The notes under the pieces are model-generated. The model was not told the DNA's origin. It worked only from the letters and a program-made list of their open reading frames with translations, and did not search any database. The translations under genes were made by a program, and so were the position numbers. 52,749 bases of DNA from Mnemiopsis leidyi (Eukaryota; Ctenophora; Tentaculata; Lobata; Bolinopsidae), in contig JH153954.1 of the NCBI GenBank assembly GCA_000226015.1, forward strand, positions 206,743 to 259,491, in the 5' to 3' direction. This document shows positions 20,585-30,670 of this stretch, in pieces (positions within the stretch are counted from its first letter, which is position 1; the number at the start of each line of letters is the position of its first letter).

Positions 20585-23500
20585 ATGGACGGAGAGGATA
20601 TTGGAGTCGGACATGTAGATCACCATGCCAGTGTCAATGAAGATCGTCTTGGTAACTATCAATCTAATTAAATTCTAATCATCTTATTACTTATTACTAG
20701 TATTACTAGTAGCTATTTAAAATTATCCAGTTGTGACTAGCAAGCAAACGCAAGCTACCTAGGATCTGAATTGAACCCACGACCTCCAGTAATCCAGATT
20801 GATGCTATAACTACTAAGATAGTAAGCTACCCAGGGCCTGGGTTCAATTGTGGGTTCAATTTTCGCTCCAGTCCCTTGCCTTATTTTCCAACGGACCTCT
20901 GAATCTGATTGATTCACATACCAGATCATGTACCTTTGCATGCGTTTGCTTGCTCACAAGTCACAACCCCCAGTTAACATTATCACATACTGATACATCC
21001 CGGTAGCAAGTTGGCCTTATATGGTAGTGCTGTACATTGTACCAGCAACAGTGTGTAAAAACACTTGGTTCTTGCTTCCAACAACATTAACACTATCACT
21101 GACTTTTAGCTTGAGTGTTTCAGTTTGACTTTGCACAAGTTATATAACTTTTTTTACCGAAATTTCTGAAAACGTTTCAGCAGGATTTTACACGTTTCAG
21201 GATTTTACAAGAAATGCCTGCAAGTTAACTGCCATATTTCAGATCGGGAGTGGTGGTTGGGAACAGATCCACTCTTGGGTAGCATCACCCTTCTTCTAAC
21301 TGTTGTTGCCGTGTTAGGTAACATCACCGCCATCTACTACATCAGCACCGTTAGTACTAGTTACTTGACAAGCAGCACCGTTAGTACTAGTTACTTGACA
21401 AGCAGATAGTGATACCTTCATGGTCTTATTTTGTATCTTGATTGAATCTTAGAATCAAAGAAATGTTTAACTTTAAGTTTAAAAGTTCTCCATAACATAC
21501 ACTAATACAAATCAAATAAAAATAATTTTTTTCTCTCCACAGTTTAAACCTAATCCTCCATTCCAGAGCGCCGCACTTCGGACTCCCTCCTTCCTGGTCC
21601 TCCTCATGCTAGCGATGGTAGACTTGACTACTGGATTGCTGCACCTTCCTTTCGTAACTGTGGCGTGTTTTACCGGCAACTGGATCGGAGGTTCGGTATT
21701 TCCCTGCAGCCAGATATGATCAGTACTTTTTCTCGCACTCAGCTTTCTCCTTTGATTTCGATACTAAATTGCAGCAGTAGTACTTCCTTATGAAGCATTC
21801 TCAAGACCAATGAAGCAAACACAGTAACCCAGCGGCCAGTCGAGCCCAAGATTCGAACGCCTTACAGTTTACAGTCCAATTTTAAAAAACTTTTTAACTT
21901 TTTAACGTAGTTGACGACTTGACGCATCTGACAACGTCCCGCTAACTCCTAACTCATCTAAGTCGCACATTCTGCAGAGCCAGCTCTACCCCCGGACAGA
22001 AATATTTCCTTAACCCGGTGCAAGTGTTCCTTCATGGTCTCGGCTGAGGGGTGGTGGTGCATGGTCAGCAGCTACATCCGACCTTTCTCCCAGCCCTTGT
22101 CTTTTGTTACTGTCGTCATCATATCAGCTCTGAGGTAGGACATTTGTCTGGTATATGACGCTATGTCAGGTATATTAATCAAGTACAATAATTTCCAAGT
22201 ACAGCGTCTATGTCAAATATAGTAGTATGGTGGACAGTCTTTGTCTGTGTTGCTGATTCATCTGATATTCAATTGTTCGCTTGGTCCAAACATCAGATAA
22301 TGAACTATCCATGAATCACGATTTATACTTCATAGTTCATAGTAATATTGTGTAGTCGATTTATAATGGATTACGACATTGATAATGCAAATGGGCAGTT
22401 GATTCTACTACTTTAACTATTAATCCTCCTATGAACCAGTTATCATCTATTTCAGAGTTCTGTCGATGTATTTCCCGATCACCTACCGAAGAGTGGCTAC
22501 AGCTCGGAGAATTATTGTAGGAACGATCGTGATATGGGTCATTACAATTCTGTTAACAATCCCTACCGCATACTACGTTCAAGGATACAACTACAATCTT
22601 GTAGCAAAACAGGTAAAACTAAAGTAGGACGATTCTTCTCAAGTCAGGAAAAACTTTTTCACACTTTAAAGAAAAAGGGGTTATTGTGATTTTTAAACTT
22701 ATAGGTCCTATTGTGAATGTGATCACCATGCCAAAATGTGACAGTATTACTATTAATTAATTCTGTAATTATAAACGATTTCATCAGTGCATGTGGAACT
22801 TTACGAGCTGGTCACATGTGAGGTTTGGTTTTCTATACAACACAGTGGTGTTCTTCATCCTAGTCGTTATTCTCATCACACTCATCACCCTCATGGTGGT
22901 GGGGCTCGGCAAACGCGGCAGAGTTCAGATGGGCAGAAATCTGGCCGTCCGGTAATTCCTTTAGTTTTCATCTATCAAATTTTACAAGTCAAATTCTTTG
23001 TGAAATAGGTCACATAATCAATGCTGCCTAACTCTAATGTGAATATCATTACAGTTACAAATACTTATTCATAGACTTGCGTGTCCACAGGAAAAGTAAA
23101 ACTAAGGATCAGAAAAACAGCTCCACAGACTACAAGCACGCCTCACTAATATCCATATTTGTCGGACTGGTCTGGATGGTATCGATATTTCCCTTCTACG
23201 TGTTCGGGATGGTTAGATCCTACACTGACGCCGTCCACAGGTTGGTCCTTAGTCTTATATCTTCTCTACAATTCTACATTGTTATATCTCTGTTAGGATA
23301 TTAGCTAGAGAAAAGGAATTGTCACCATGTTATCTTCAGCTTCATCATTTCAGAGCATTACAAATAAATAATTTTCATTTACTTATCATCTTTCGTTGTT
23401 AAGACATAATACCTTCTTGCTAAGTTTTCTATCTCAATCGAACAAAGAAACCAAACAGGTTAGACAAGTCAACAGAGATGGCTCTAAGAACGTTGACATT

Positions 23501-24745
23501 CTGGATGCTGTACTTAAGTCCGGTAGTCAACCCTCTCTTGTATGTTCTCAGACTGCCCAAAGTTAGAACTGAGGTGGGTACTGTTCAGTTCCGATATCGT
23601 TTAAATTTGATTTAATTTATGATGTGGGAGAATGCTCGATAGTCGATAGCCAAGTTAGTATCGATTATCGAACATGTGACTTTTAATTATAACTTTAAAC
23701 AAACACGACCTTCAAAATACAGATTGTGAATCCATCACACCTTTTTTATTAACAATTAAATTTCAAAACCGATCATGCACAGATATCCTTTATCTCAAAA
23801 ATATTTTAAAACCAAAAGTGTTTTATCATGCTGATGGGATTTATTTTTATGTATAAGTATATTATGATAGATTATTTTTGGCTGCAAGTTTTTTCCTCAG
23901 CTTCAAGCTCGTCTCATAGACCGCTCTGCTGAAGTTTTAAAGCTGCTAACCGCAATTCACTTGCTGACGCCATTCGCTGTTGCTGCTCATGAAACCGAAC
24001 AGCGGCCTAGTGGCGATACCAGTTTTCGCTGTTATCACAATGTGTTTCCCTCTGTCCAGGGTGATATTGATGATAATTCTCACGTCAATCGTAAATCTTT
24101 GCTTAAGCCTAATGTTATCCTGCTGCACTACTATTGCACTGCTCGTAACCGTATTGTCATTTTTGCTGCATGCCGAGTTTTTGTTCATGAATCTAAGAAT
24201 GCTGTCAGGTATGTATGCATGTGCTCTTATAAACACAGACTGTAAGTGCAACCATTTGAATGCGCCATTTGGCATACAAATATCTTTCTGGATCTGCATC
24301 CTCGTCTTGCTTGTCGCTATTTACCGTTTGCTGCCTGCTGGTTGTCTGATGCCCTTGTGTCATGTCAATGAAACAAAGCTTTAACTTAAATCGTCACTCG
24401 CAGCTCCAGAGAAGAGCGTCGCACAGTCTCCGGCGTACATCACAACGGCTCAAAAAGCAGACTTCCAACTTGGAGGAGATCCTAAAAACTCAGTCCCATG
24501 CACTTGAAACCCGGCTGATCCAGCAGGCCTCAGATCTGGAAATAAGACTAAAACGAGTTAGATCGCCAACGATCGCGATAGATGCAACCATCTGTGAGAA
24601 GTTTACTGAGTTTGGGGATTGTGTTATTGCTCCTGTGATGTGCAACTCCCACAAGTTGTGCGAGAGTTCGGAGTCGACCAAGATAGAACTGCTGCCAGCC
24701 TCAGTCGAGATGAGTCAGACAAAAGAGGAACTGGAAGAGCAGTAG
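20585..24745 (+). CDS. Class A (rhodopsin-like) G-protein-coupled receptor
   Basis: Seven-helix cell-surface receptor; the ligand is unknown. Exons: 20585-20651, 21243-21349, 21543-21690, 21978-22134, 22456-22612, 22788-22951, 23091-23240, 23459-23573, 24404-24745. All phases agree and give 468 aa. Landmarks: GN in TM1 (VLGNITAIYY), LAMVD in TM2, the TM3 cysteine (WWC) and its ECL2 partner (KQCMW), the proline of TM6 (SIFPFY), and NPLLY in TM7 at about 337-341. The DRY position reads LRV, so only the arginine is kept, and the toggle tryptophan before the TM6 proline is absent. The tail (356-468) is all in the last exon, with RRAS and RRTS kinase-type sites and an acidic C-terminus. The ATG at 20585 gives a short 25-residue N-terminus with no signal peptide, normal for class A. 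The exon 3 donor (GTTCGG) is weak but is the only phase-compatible choice. The last intron contains another ORF. Confidence 0.85.
20730..20967. mobile_element. MITE-like element with inverted ends and tRNA-like B boxes
   Basis: It sits in intron 1 of the GPCR gene. The left end (GTTGTGACT then AGCAAGCAAACGCA) is matched as reverse complement at the right end (20941-20967), where four extra bases split the two blocks. Inside, B-box-like GGGTTCAATT occurs on the minus strand at 20768-20778 and twice on the plus strand at about 20839-20866. The flanks show no clear target duplication. It may be a tRNA-derived sequence captured by, or folded into, a terminal-inverted-repeat element. Confidence 0.6.
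21344..21403. repeat. 30-bp perfect tandem duplication across a splice donor
   Basis: Two identical 30-bp copies (21344-21373 and 21374-21403). Each contains the exon end AGCACC followed by the donor GTTAGT, so the 5' splice site after TM1 of the GPCR is duplicated. Confidence 0.95.
23989..24384 (+). CDS. Small hydrophobic multi-pass ORF nested in the GPCR last intron
   Basis: An intronless ATG frame of 131 residues with about four hydrophobic segments (for example PVFAVITMCF, VILMIILTSIVNLCLSLML, TTIALLVTVLSFLL, FWICILVLLVAIY) and a cysteine-rich loop (DCKCN) before the last one. It ends 19 bases before the acceptor of the last GPCR exon, on the same strand. It could be a nested gene, an alternative terminal exon of the receptor, or chance: the same DNA is also open in a second + frame up to 24245 and on the minus strand. 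I do not recognise the family. Confidence 0.35.
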   Translation: MKPNSGLVAIPVFAVITMCFPLSRVILMIILTSIVNLCLSLMLSCCTTIALLVTVLSFLLHAEFLFMNLRMLSGMYACALINTDCKCNHLNAPFGIQISFWICILVLLVAIYRLLPAGCLMPLCHVNETKL

Positions 24746-26559
24746 AGTACGGTTAATAGTATTAGTCATGACAATTAACAACTGTCGTAGATTTGTTGAT
24801 TGGTCAACTGAACAAGGACAATTTGAATTCGTAAAGCTTTCTGTATCAATATAGTACAGATTTATTTTAACTTATATATGCGAAGTTGTTCACTGTTAGT
24901 GGATCGGTGTGCAGGTGAAGATGGTTCATTATACTGAAAACGCCCAACTGCGGGGCATATTAAGGGATATTTTCGATTCATTTTTTGAGAACGCTGCCAG
25001 ATGTCAATCTGAAAAGTCAGTTTATTACTGAACGTTGTTCAACTTGACCGGACTCAGAACATTTGATTTCATGAAAAACTATGCCCCTCTTGGCACTTAT
25101 CATTGTGTTGTGCACTATGTGTAGAATCGTGATTATGTGGGGACTAATTGAGCAGAAGAGACCAGGAGGTTTTTATCACGTCATCAATTTCAGGGGGAAA
25201 TCTATGATCACATGTGTCTGTGAGTGGTCTGAGGTCTCCAATATATAGCTGAGGAATGTCACATTTTTAATCATTTATGTAGTCACAGACTTTAACACAG
25301 ACTTGAAAATGCTTGAAATGCAAAGAATATGCAAAGCAAAGAATTAACTTTATATCATTTCTCTGAGACTCTCTTGTTCTAAGTACTTGCAGAAATGAAA
25401 AGTCATTTTTTGACCATATATGTGCGATTCAAAGATGCATTCATACTTATAGAATCACAAAATATACGCCCTATATTCTTCTTTTGATATACGCCCTACA
25501 TTACTTTTTTGTATATCTTATCAAATAAAGTTTAACAAATGAAAATATTAAAATTAAAAGATAACAAAATTTAGTTCATATACGCTTATTGTACAGCTTG
25601 TAGTAGAGCGATTTTTATAACTGCCAATTTAACAAAGTAAAATTGTAATATGCGATAACGAAACGAACGATCTGAAGCAAAGTGCAAAAAAATGCAATTA
25701 CGCAATTCTAAGGCTTCAGCTCGTGTTTGGGATTTCGATTATCCACTTAACTGCATCCTTTAGTGGTACTGGTTACGCGAATTTAACTGCGTCCATACAC
25801 TCAAGCTCGATCGGGCACCGCGTCCTGCAATTAATGTTGTTATCGCTGTTCAATTAAAGTATATGTTTAATCGCTCAAGGCAATTGACAATCGCGTCGTG
25901 AAATTTATGTTGTCGTCTATGATATATCGAAAATGCAAATGATAAATTTAATTTAGGAATAAAGAAGAGATAGACAAACAATATTAAATTGTTGGTCGAT
26001 TTGTGAATCTCGGGGACCCAAATTCATATCTTAATCTATGCCTTTATAATTCCTTATATCCCCCAAAAACATAATTCACAGCATTTAGGTTCAATTTGAC
26101 TCCAAATAAGAAGCTTAACTTAAACTGTTTGAGGCGCTGGGCCCCATAAGTCTTGATTATATAGGCATCTAACGACAAGAGCTTCGGTTTTTATATTGCA
26201 TTTCGCGGCAATTTTTCCTTACTTATCTATCTATATACTTATGTAATATATCTATAATTCTTTTCTTCATTGTAAATTATTATGGATTTAGCTAGCATAA
26301 ATGGAAAAAACAAATATGACAGGAAAATAGGTCAAAAATGAAACATTTACAGATTTTCCTATTTTTCTTTTAAAATTTCAACCTTCATCAGAATTCATCA
26401 GTCATCACGCCCATTAATAACATCTATAATAACATCTAAATTACGATAGAGTCGCAAAAATTACGTCTGATAAGATAGTTTACATTTTGCTTGGCTATAG
26501 GACAGAGAGAAGCATGCGATCTTACAATTAATACGGGCCACAGATCAATATCAAAATAT
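24746..26559. other. Intergenic, AT-rich
   Basis: Should hold the 3' UTR of the GPCR gene. A short duplication of GATATACGCCCTA occurs near 25460-25500. No exon, RNA gene or mobile element is convincing. Confidence 0.4.
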
Positions 26560-26632
26560 CCGGTAGCTCAATTGGTAGAGCACTCATCTAGACAATGCAG
26601 AGGTTGTCGGTTCATACCCGACTCGGCACGGT
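26559..26632 (+). mobile_element. tRNA-like sequence, probable SINE head
   Basis: It has an A box (TAGCTCAATTGG), a D-arm (GCTC/GAGC) and a perfect 5-bp T-arm (GTCGG TTCATAC CCGAC). The acceptor stem does not pair, the anticodon stem has an extra base, and the B box has T for A in GGTTCATACCC. It therefore looks like the tRNA-derived head of a SINE or a tRNA pseudogene rather than a working tRNA. The 3' body probably extends to about 26800 but its end is not visible. Confidence 0.55.
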
Positions 26633-27012
26633 GCCGGCCCATGAATTTTCTGAGTTGACTATCAGTGGAAATCGTGTCCGTTCAAATATCTGCTCCGTAC
26701 ACATCATGTAGCTTGGTTGATCCTTCGGCCCACCCACAACATAACACACCCGTTAACAATCAGTGCACACCTCTGGGAGTCGAGCTTGCTCGAAATGAGG
26801 ACCTGAAAAAGGCCCCCTCCCCACTTGAAACCACATTTATAAAATATCAACCAAATTTTGTTCAACTCTTAAATTTTAGAAAATGAACTCTGCCTTTAAA
26901 GATATATGTTCTCATCCTCAAGTGGACAATAAAAACTTTCTATTTTTACCGTCTTCATCTTGATGTTACGTATTTTAATACATGTTTACCTTTCTACAAA
27001 AGCTTTGTCGAC

Positions 27013-27090
27013 ATGTTCTTTACGGTCGACAAAGGGATTACTGTGGCACCATCAGACGAGTTCTTTAATCCATTTCTGTATTTTGTAAAA
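27013..27090 (+). CDS. Exon-like segment with an NPFLY motif
   Basis: An open segment starting ATG at 27013 (or after CTACAAAAG at 27001) ends at a GTATGT donor at 27091. It reads PSDEFFNPFLYFVK at its end. NPxxY is the TM7 signature of class A GPCRs, and an intronless GPCR starts 255 bases downstream. The segment is not hydrophobic enough for a normal TM7. It may be the remnant of another receptor copy, an upstream exon, or chance. Confidence 0.2.
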
Positions 27091-27345
27091 GTATGTAGGG
27101 ATCTCGATCTTAGCTAGCTGCACCTTCTAACAATGGCGATATGCTCGCTATCGAGGTCCTTTCCAAATCTTTTCATTGATTCGCTCTACTTTCGCACGTG
27201 ACCCACGAGTTGGCCAACAGAATTCAAATCTTCAGTCGACCCTCGCGATACTGGTTTGGTATCAAAGTAGACGGAACGTAATTTTCTTTATTTCTTTCTT
27301 GAAAATCTTTCTTCATTACTGAGCTGCTGTATTACTGGACTAGTG

Positions 27346-29850
27346 ATGACAAAAAGCAGCTGTCCTTGGATCCTACTTATAGAGTTCCTAATGACCTCAA
27401 CAAATGTAGCTCCAATAGCGACAAGCGCTATCAACAATAAACCAAAGATTCTAAATATGACTAGGGCTAACAGATGGGAAATGTTCGTTAACTACGACAA
27501 GAAAGTTCAGCCGGACACCTCCTTAGATATAGCTACAAGACCTGGATTCGAAGAGCAGTCGTGTGCAGATCTCATACTGAATGTCACTGCCGCAGCCACC
27601 CTCTTGTATCCCCATAATATCTACGTGGAAGAGAAAACTGATGCGTACCGTACAATTCTGAGTAATTTTACCGACGGGAACTCTGGATATAGCCTGTGCT
27701 TGTGGGATGACAACATCCTCCACAGCACAAAGGTTTGTGCGATCCAAGAAAGTTGGAAATGTGACAACTACTCATCGTGCCCGACTGACGAGTGTGGTTG
27801 CCATGGAGACGACACATTCAAGTGTGCTGACGGGAGTGGCTGTATCTCCCTCCGCCAGGTATGTGACAGCAGACCGGACTGTACGGATCTCAGTGACGAA
27901 TGTGCTTGTCACGATTTCCGGAGTTGCTTGAGACCAATCCGACTGTTGGACGGTTCTCACTACGAGGATTGTTATAGACCGCCCACCTGTGTCGAAACAA
28001 GGAACACAATGATAAACACCCCTGACTTTGTCAGGTTTAACAAGGAGCTGATGGAGGGGGAGGATAGCGGACAAATAAGTCTCAGTCGGCTGGCTCTCTG
28101 TAAAGAATACAACTCGCCCTTCCACTTTCACTGCAATAAACTACAGGTCGAGATTTTGACGAACAGGACGATTTATGAGTGCAGTGACTATTCGTCAATA
28201 GCCGCAACTTACCCTATCGACAATGAGTACCCCTTTATTTCTCACTCCATAGTCTTCTGTGACGGGGTGATCAACTGTAGGAATGGCGTTGACGAACAGA
28301 ACTGCCCTCAGATGTTCTACTGCAAGTCCGACCAAAAGGCGGTTGCTAAGACACAAACGTGCGACAGTGTTCCGGATTGCTCCGACTTTAGTGACGAGTG
28401 TGACGAGTCATGTTCCATGTCGTCGATCTATTCGTCTCATTCCGACCTCATTGAACACAACACAATGCTTATTATCCTGTATGTGGAAACTTTGGGAATA
28501 TTTTGTCTGAACGTCCACGCGTTTTTCTACCTCTGTAAAAGGATGAGAGGTGTGGGTACCTACTGGGCGGACGTAGTGCTGTGTCTTACCTTGCTCTTCC
28601 ACAACTTTACAACGGGTGCATATCTTGTCATCATATGTTGGCAACGCTGGGAACTCCGGGGTGAGTACTGTTCACGTGACCTAGCCTGGAGGTCATCCTT
28701 GCTCTGTAAGGTAGCTGGAGCGTTGTCCTACGCTGCGTCACGTGGTACACTGCAGAGCGTCGTCATAGGAACAGTTTTCCGAATCACACATCGCTGGAAG
28801 GTCGACAGCATTCGGGTAAAAATGTTGCAAGTTCTTCCAGTTTTCCTAGTGGCAAACCTGTTCAACCTTACCATGGCATTCAGCCCTCTACTTTCCCTCC
28901 TCTTTAACTTGCCCGGCTGGACAGAGATGTTTACGCACGAGTACATTTTCAAGAACAACCCTCTGATAAGAAAAGGAAACAAGACTGACTTAGAGCTGCT
29001 GGTGAGTGTTTACAAGGAGCTGTACCTCGATGTGACTGAGAACCTGTCTCCCCTGGACCTGCTGGCTCAGCTCCAAAACATGACGTCACGAGGACACTTG
29101 TTCTCCCCCGAGCAAGTCACAATGTTAGGAATTTACGGAGCTTCACCTTTGTGCTTTCCGAACGTTCTCACAGCTGTTCACCCCATGTGGGTGTACAGGG
29201 CTGTCTTCATGGCTGAGAACACGGTGTTTTTGATCGTGTTGATCGCCAGCTTTTCTTCCATCTCCCGGGAGTTCTTGAAATCCAGGACAATGATAGCGCC
29301 CAGTATTGCACTATCGCAGGAAGAGCAAGACAGGAGTTCCTGCTTTTTTCTATCATTTAAATTCTGGTTGGTGGTAGGATCTCAACTGCTAACCTGGCTG
29401 CCTGTCCAAGGTGCCCTTATTGCTATTTACGTCGGGCCTTGCCCTTCCAAGTCTAACATGATCAAGATAATTGATGTCTTAGCTGTTAACGTTATCCCTT
29501 TGAACGCCATTGTGATCCCAATTCTACAGACAAAGTTGGCCGACAGACTTTTGCCACGTATGCAAAAAATGTCGAAAGCAGTTGTCACGCGTTTTTTTAA
29601 GCCGCCGTGTTTGTTCCTTTACGACACTGAAAGCAGAGAGCATCAAATAGATATGACTTCAGTCACTGAAATCGAATTGAATGTGATCAATCGGGACACT
29701 CCTCGCGAAAGCCCTGCCGTTGGCGAGTCAGGATTTCACCACGTTTCTTCAGAAGTGGAGAGTAGTAGAGGAGGTCCTGCTACTGAAAGGTCGGACATGG
29801 ACGACGTCACAAAGATGGAGCTTATTTTCAAGATCATGGAATGTCACTAA
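27346..29850 (+). CDS. Intronless LDLa-domain-containing GPCR
   Basis: A cell-surface receptor of 834 aa encoded without introns. The first ATG is at 27346 and is followed by a signal-peptide-like stretch (CPWILLIEFLMTSTNVA). The ectodomain (about 25-370) is N-glycosylation rich. It has a complete LDL-receptor class A module at about 149-186 (FKCADGSG, VCDSRPDCTDLSDEC), a longer degenerate one ending FCDGVINCRNGVDEQNC (about 258-320), and a third at about 322-356 (TCDSVPDCSDFSDEC). Seven hydrophobic segments follow at about 373-398, 405-432, 451-485, 492-520, 615-642, 669-695 and 705-728. ECL2 is unusually long (about 95 residues). TM3 ends GTVFRITHR where DRY is expected. TM6 has TWLPV and TM7 has PLNAIVIPIL, recalling LGR and GRL101-type receptors, but no leucine-rich repeats are present. 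LDLa modules bind Ca2+; the ligand is unknown. The lack of introns suggests a retrocopied family. Confidence 0.92.
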   Translation: MTKSSCPWILLIEFLMTSTNVAPIATSAINNKPKILNMTRANRWEMFVNYDKKVQPDTSLDIATRPGFEEQSCADLILNVTAAATLLYPHNIYVEEKTDAYRTILSNFTDGNSGYSLCLWDDNILHSTKVCAIQESWKCDNYSSCPTDECGCHGDDTFKCADGSGCISLRQVCDSRPDCTDLSDECACHDFRSCLRPIRLLDGSHYEDCYRPPTCVETRNTMINTPDFVRFNKELMEGEDSGQISLSRLALCKEYNSPFHFHCNKLQVEILTNRTIYECSDYSSIAATYPIDNEYPFISHSIVFCDGVINCRNGVDEQNCPQMFYCKSDQKAVAKTQTCDSVPDCSDFSDECDESCSMSSIYSSHSDLIEHNTMLIILYVETLGIFCLNVHAFFYLCKRMRGVGTYWADVVLCLTLLFHNFTTGAYLVIICWQRWELRGEYCSRDLAWRSSLLCKVAGALSYAASRGTLQSVVIGTVFRITHRWKVDSIRVKMLQVLPVFLVANLFNLTMAFSPLLSLLFNLPGWTEMFTHEYIFKNNPLIRKGNKTDLELLVSVYKELYLDVTENLSPLDLLAQLQNMTSRGHLFSPEQVTMLGIYGASPLCFPNVLTAVHPMWVYRAVFMAENTVFLIVLIASFSSISREFLKSRTMIAPSIALSQEEQDRSSCFFLSFKFWLVVGSQLLTWLPVQGALIAIYVGPCPSKSNMIKIIDVLAVNVIPLNAIVIPILQTKLADRLLPRMQKMSKAVVTRFFKPPCLFLYDTESREHQIDMTSVTEIELNVINRDTPRESPAVGESGFHHVSSEVESSRGGPATERSDMDDVTKMELIFKIMECH

Positions 29851-30085
29851 ATACTGAAATAATATGAACCTCAAGTTAAGGATTGATTAGCGTAAATTCA
29901 TTACTATAACTATTAGATTTTTATAAAAACAGAAATTTTGCAAGTGGTACTGGTCAAGACCACATACGTAAAATGGTTTCTAAGCTTGAATGTTTCATCA
30001 TAAAATTGCTCATAAATAGTGCTTAAGAATTTGCCCATACTTTTGCAATTAAGCAAAAACTTACGCATTGCTCTGTACTACAGAA

Positions 30086-30180
30086 ATTTTTGGAATTTGT
30101 GACATCTTCTCAAGAATACCGTTCTCTACAGACTGTAGAAAACGGTATTCTTGAAAAGGTGTCACAAATTCCCAAAATTG
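30086..30180. repeat. Long near-perfect hairpin, about 38-bp arms
   Basis: The left arm (30086-30123) and right arm (30141-30180) are near-perfect reverse complements. They include TTGTGACA / TGTCACAA and CAAGAATACCGTT / AACGGTATTCTTG. The loop itself is a small palindrome, CTACAG-A-CTGTAG. Either a MITE-like palindrome or a structured RNA is possible. Confidence 0.9.
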
Positions 30181-30389
30181 CTAAAACTCGGTATAAGTGA
30201 TTAGGGTGGTGGCAACCACCACAGAAAAGACACTGAACCAAAAATTGTTGAACCTCGAAACTATTCTCAACCGATTTTTCGTCAAATTTTAGTCCGGATT
30301 TTTAAAAAAAGTTGACCCCCCCTAGTATGACAACATGAAGTGTGGTATACGATCCCTCCCGACCCACCCCGACCCCCGACGACGCTTTT

Positions 30390-30670
30390 TTTGCAAACGA
30401 ATTGGAGCCGAAACGGAAAAAGATAGAGACTTAAAAATTTCAGATAAGGTATATTTCATCACGTTCTGTGGCTGAGGCTATGTTAAAATTCGCTCCGACC
30501 CCTCTAAGGGTCCTTAAAGGCCTTAAAGGCCCTAGAAAAGGCCCTAGAAAAGGCCCTACAAAGTCTCCAAATCGGGGGACGAATTGGAGTCAAAACGAAA
30601 AGAGATAGAGTCATCAGGTATTGTAGATTTCATCGGGTCGTGTGGCTAAGGCTTTGTGAAAAAAGTTAGA
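30390..30670. repeat. Diverged direct repeat, about 90 bp, two copies
   Basis: The copies start ACGAATTGGAGCCGAAACGG (about 30397) and ACGAATTGGAGTCAAAACGA (about 30580). Both continue with AGATAGAG, a TTTCATC block and TGTGGCT-AGGCT. This looks like an old tandem or a pair of repeat copies. Confidence 0.7.

Noticed and set aside
21820-21880. Possible third tRNA-like head (minus strand, GTTCGAATCTT)
   Set aside because: Only a degenerate B box is visible; no A box at a fitting distance.
26559-26632. Functional tRNA gene
   Set aside because: The acceptor stem does not pair, the anticodon stem is irregular and the B box is altered.
27523-28982. Several open frames in other frames and on the minus strand
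   Set aside because: They lie inside the 834-residue GPCR frame and have no independent support.
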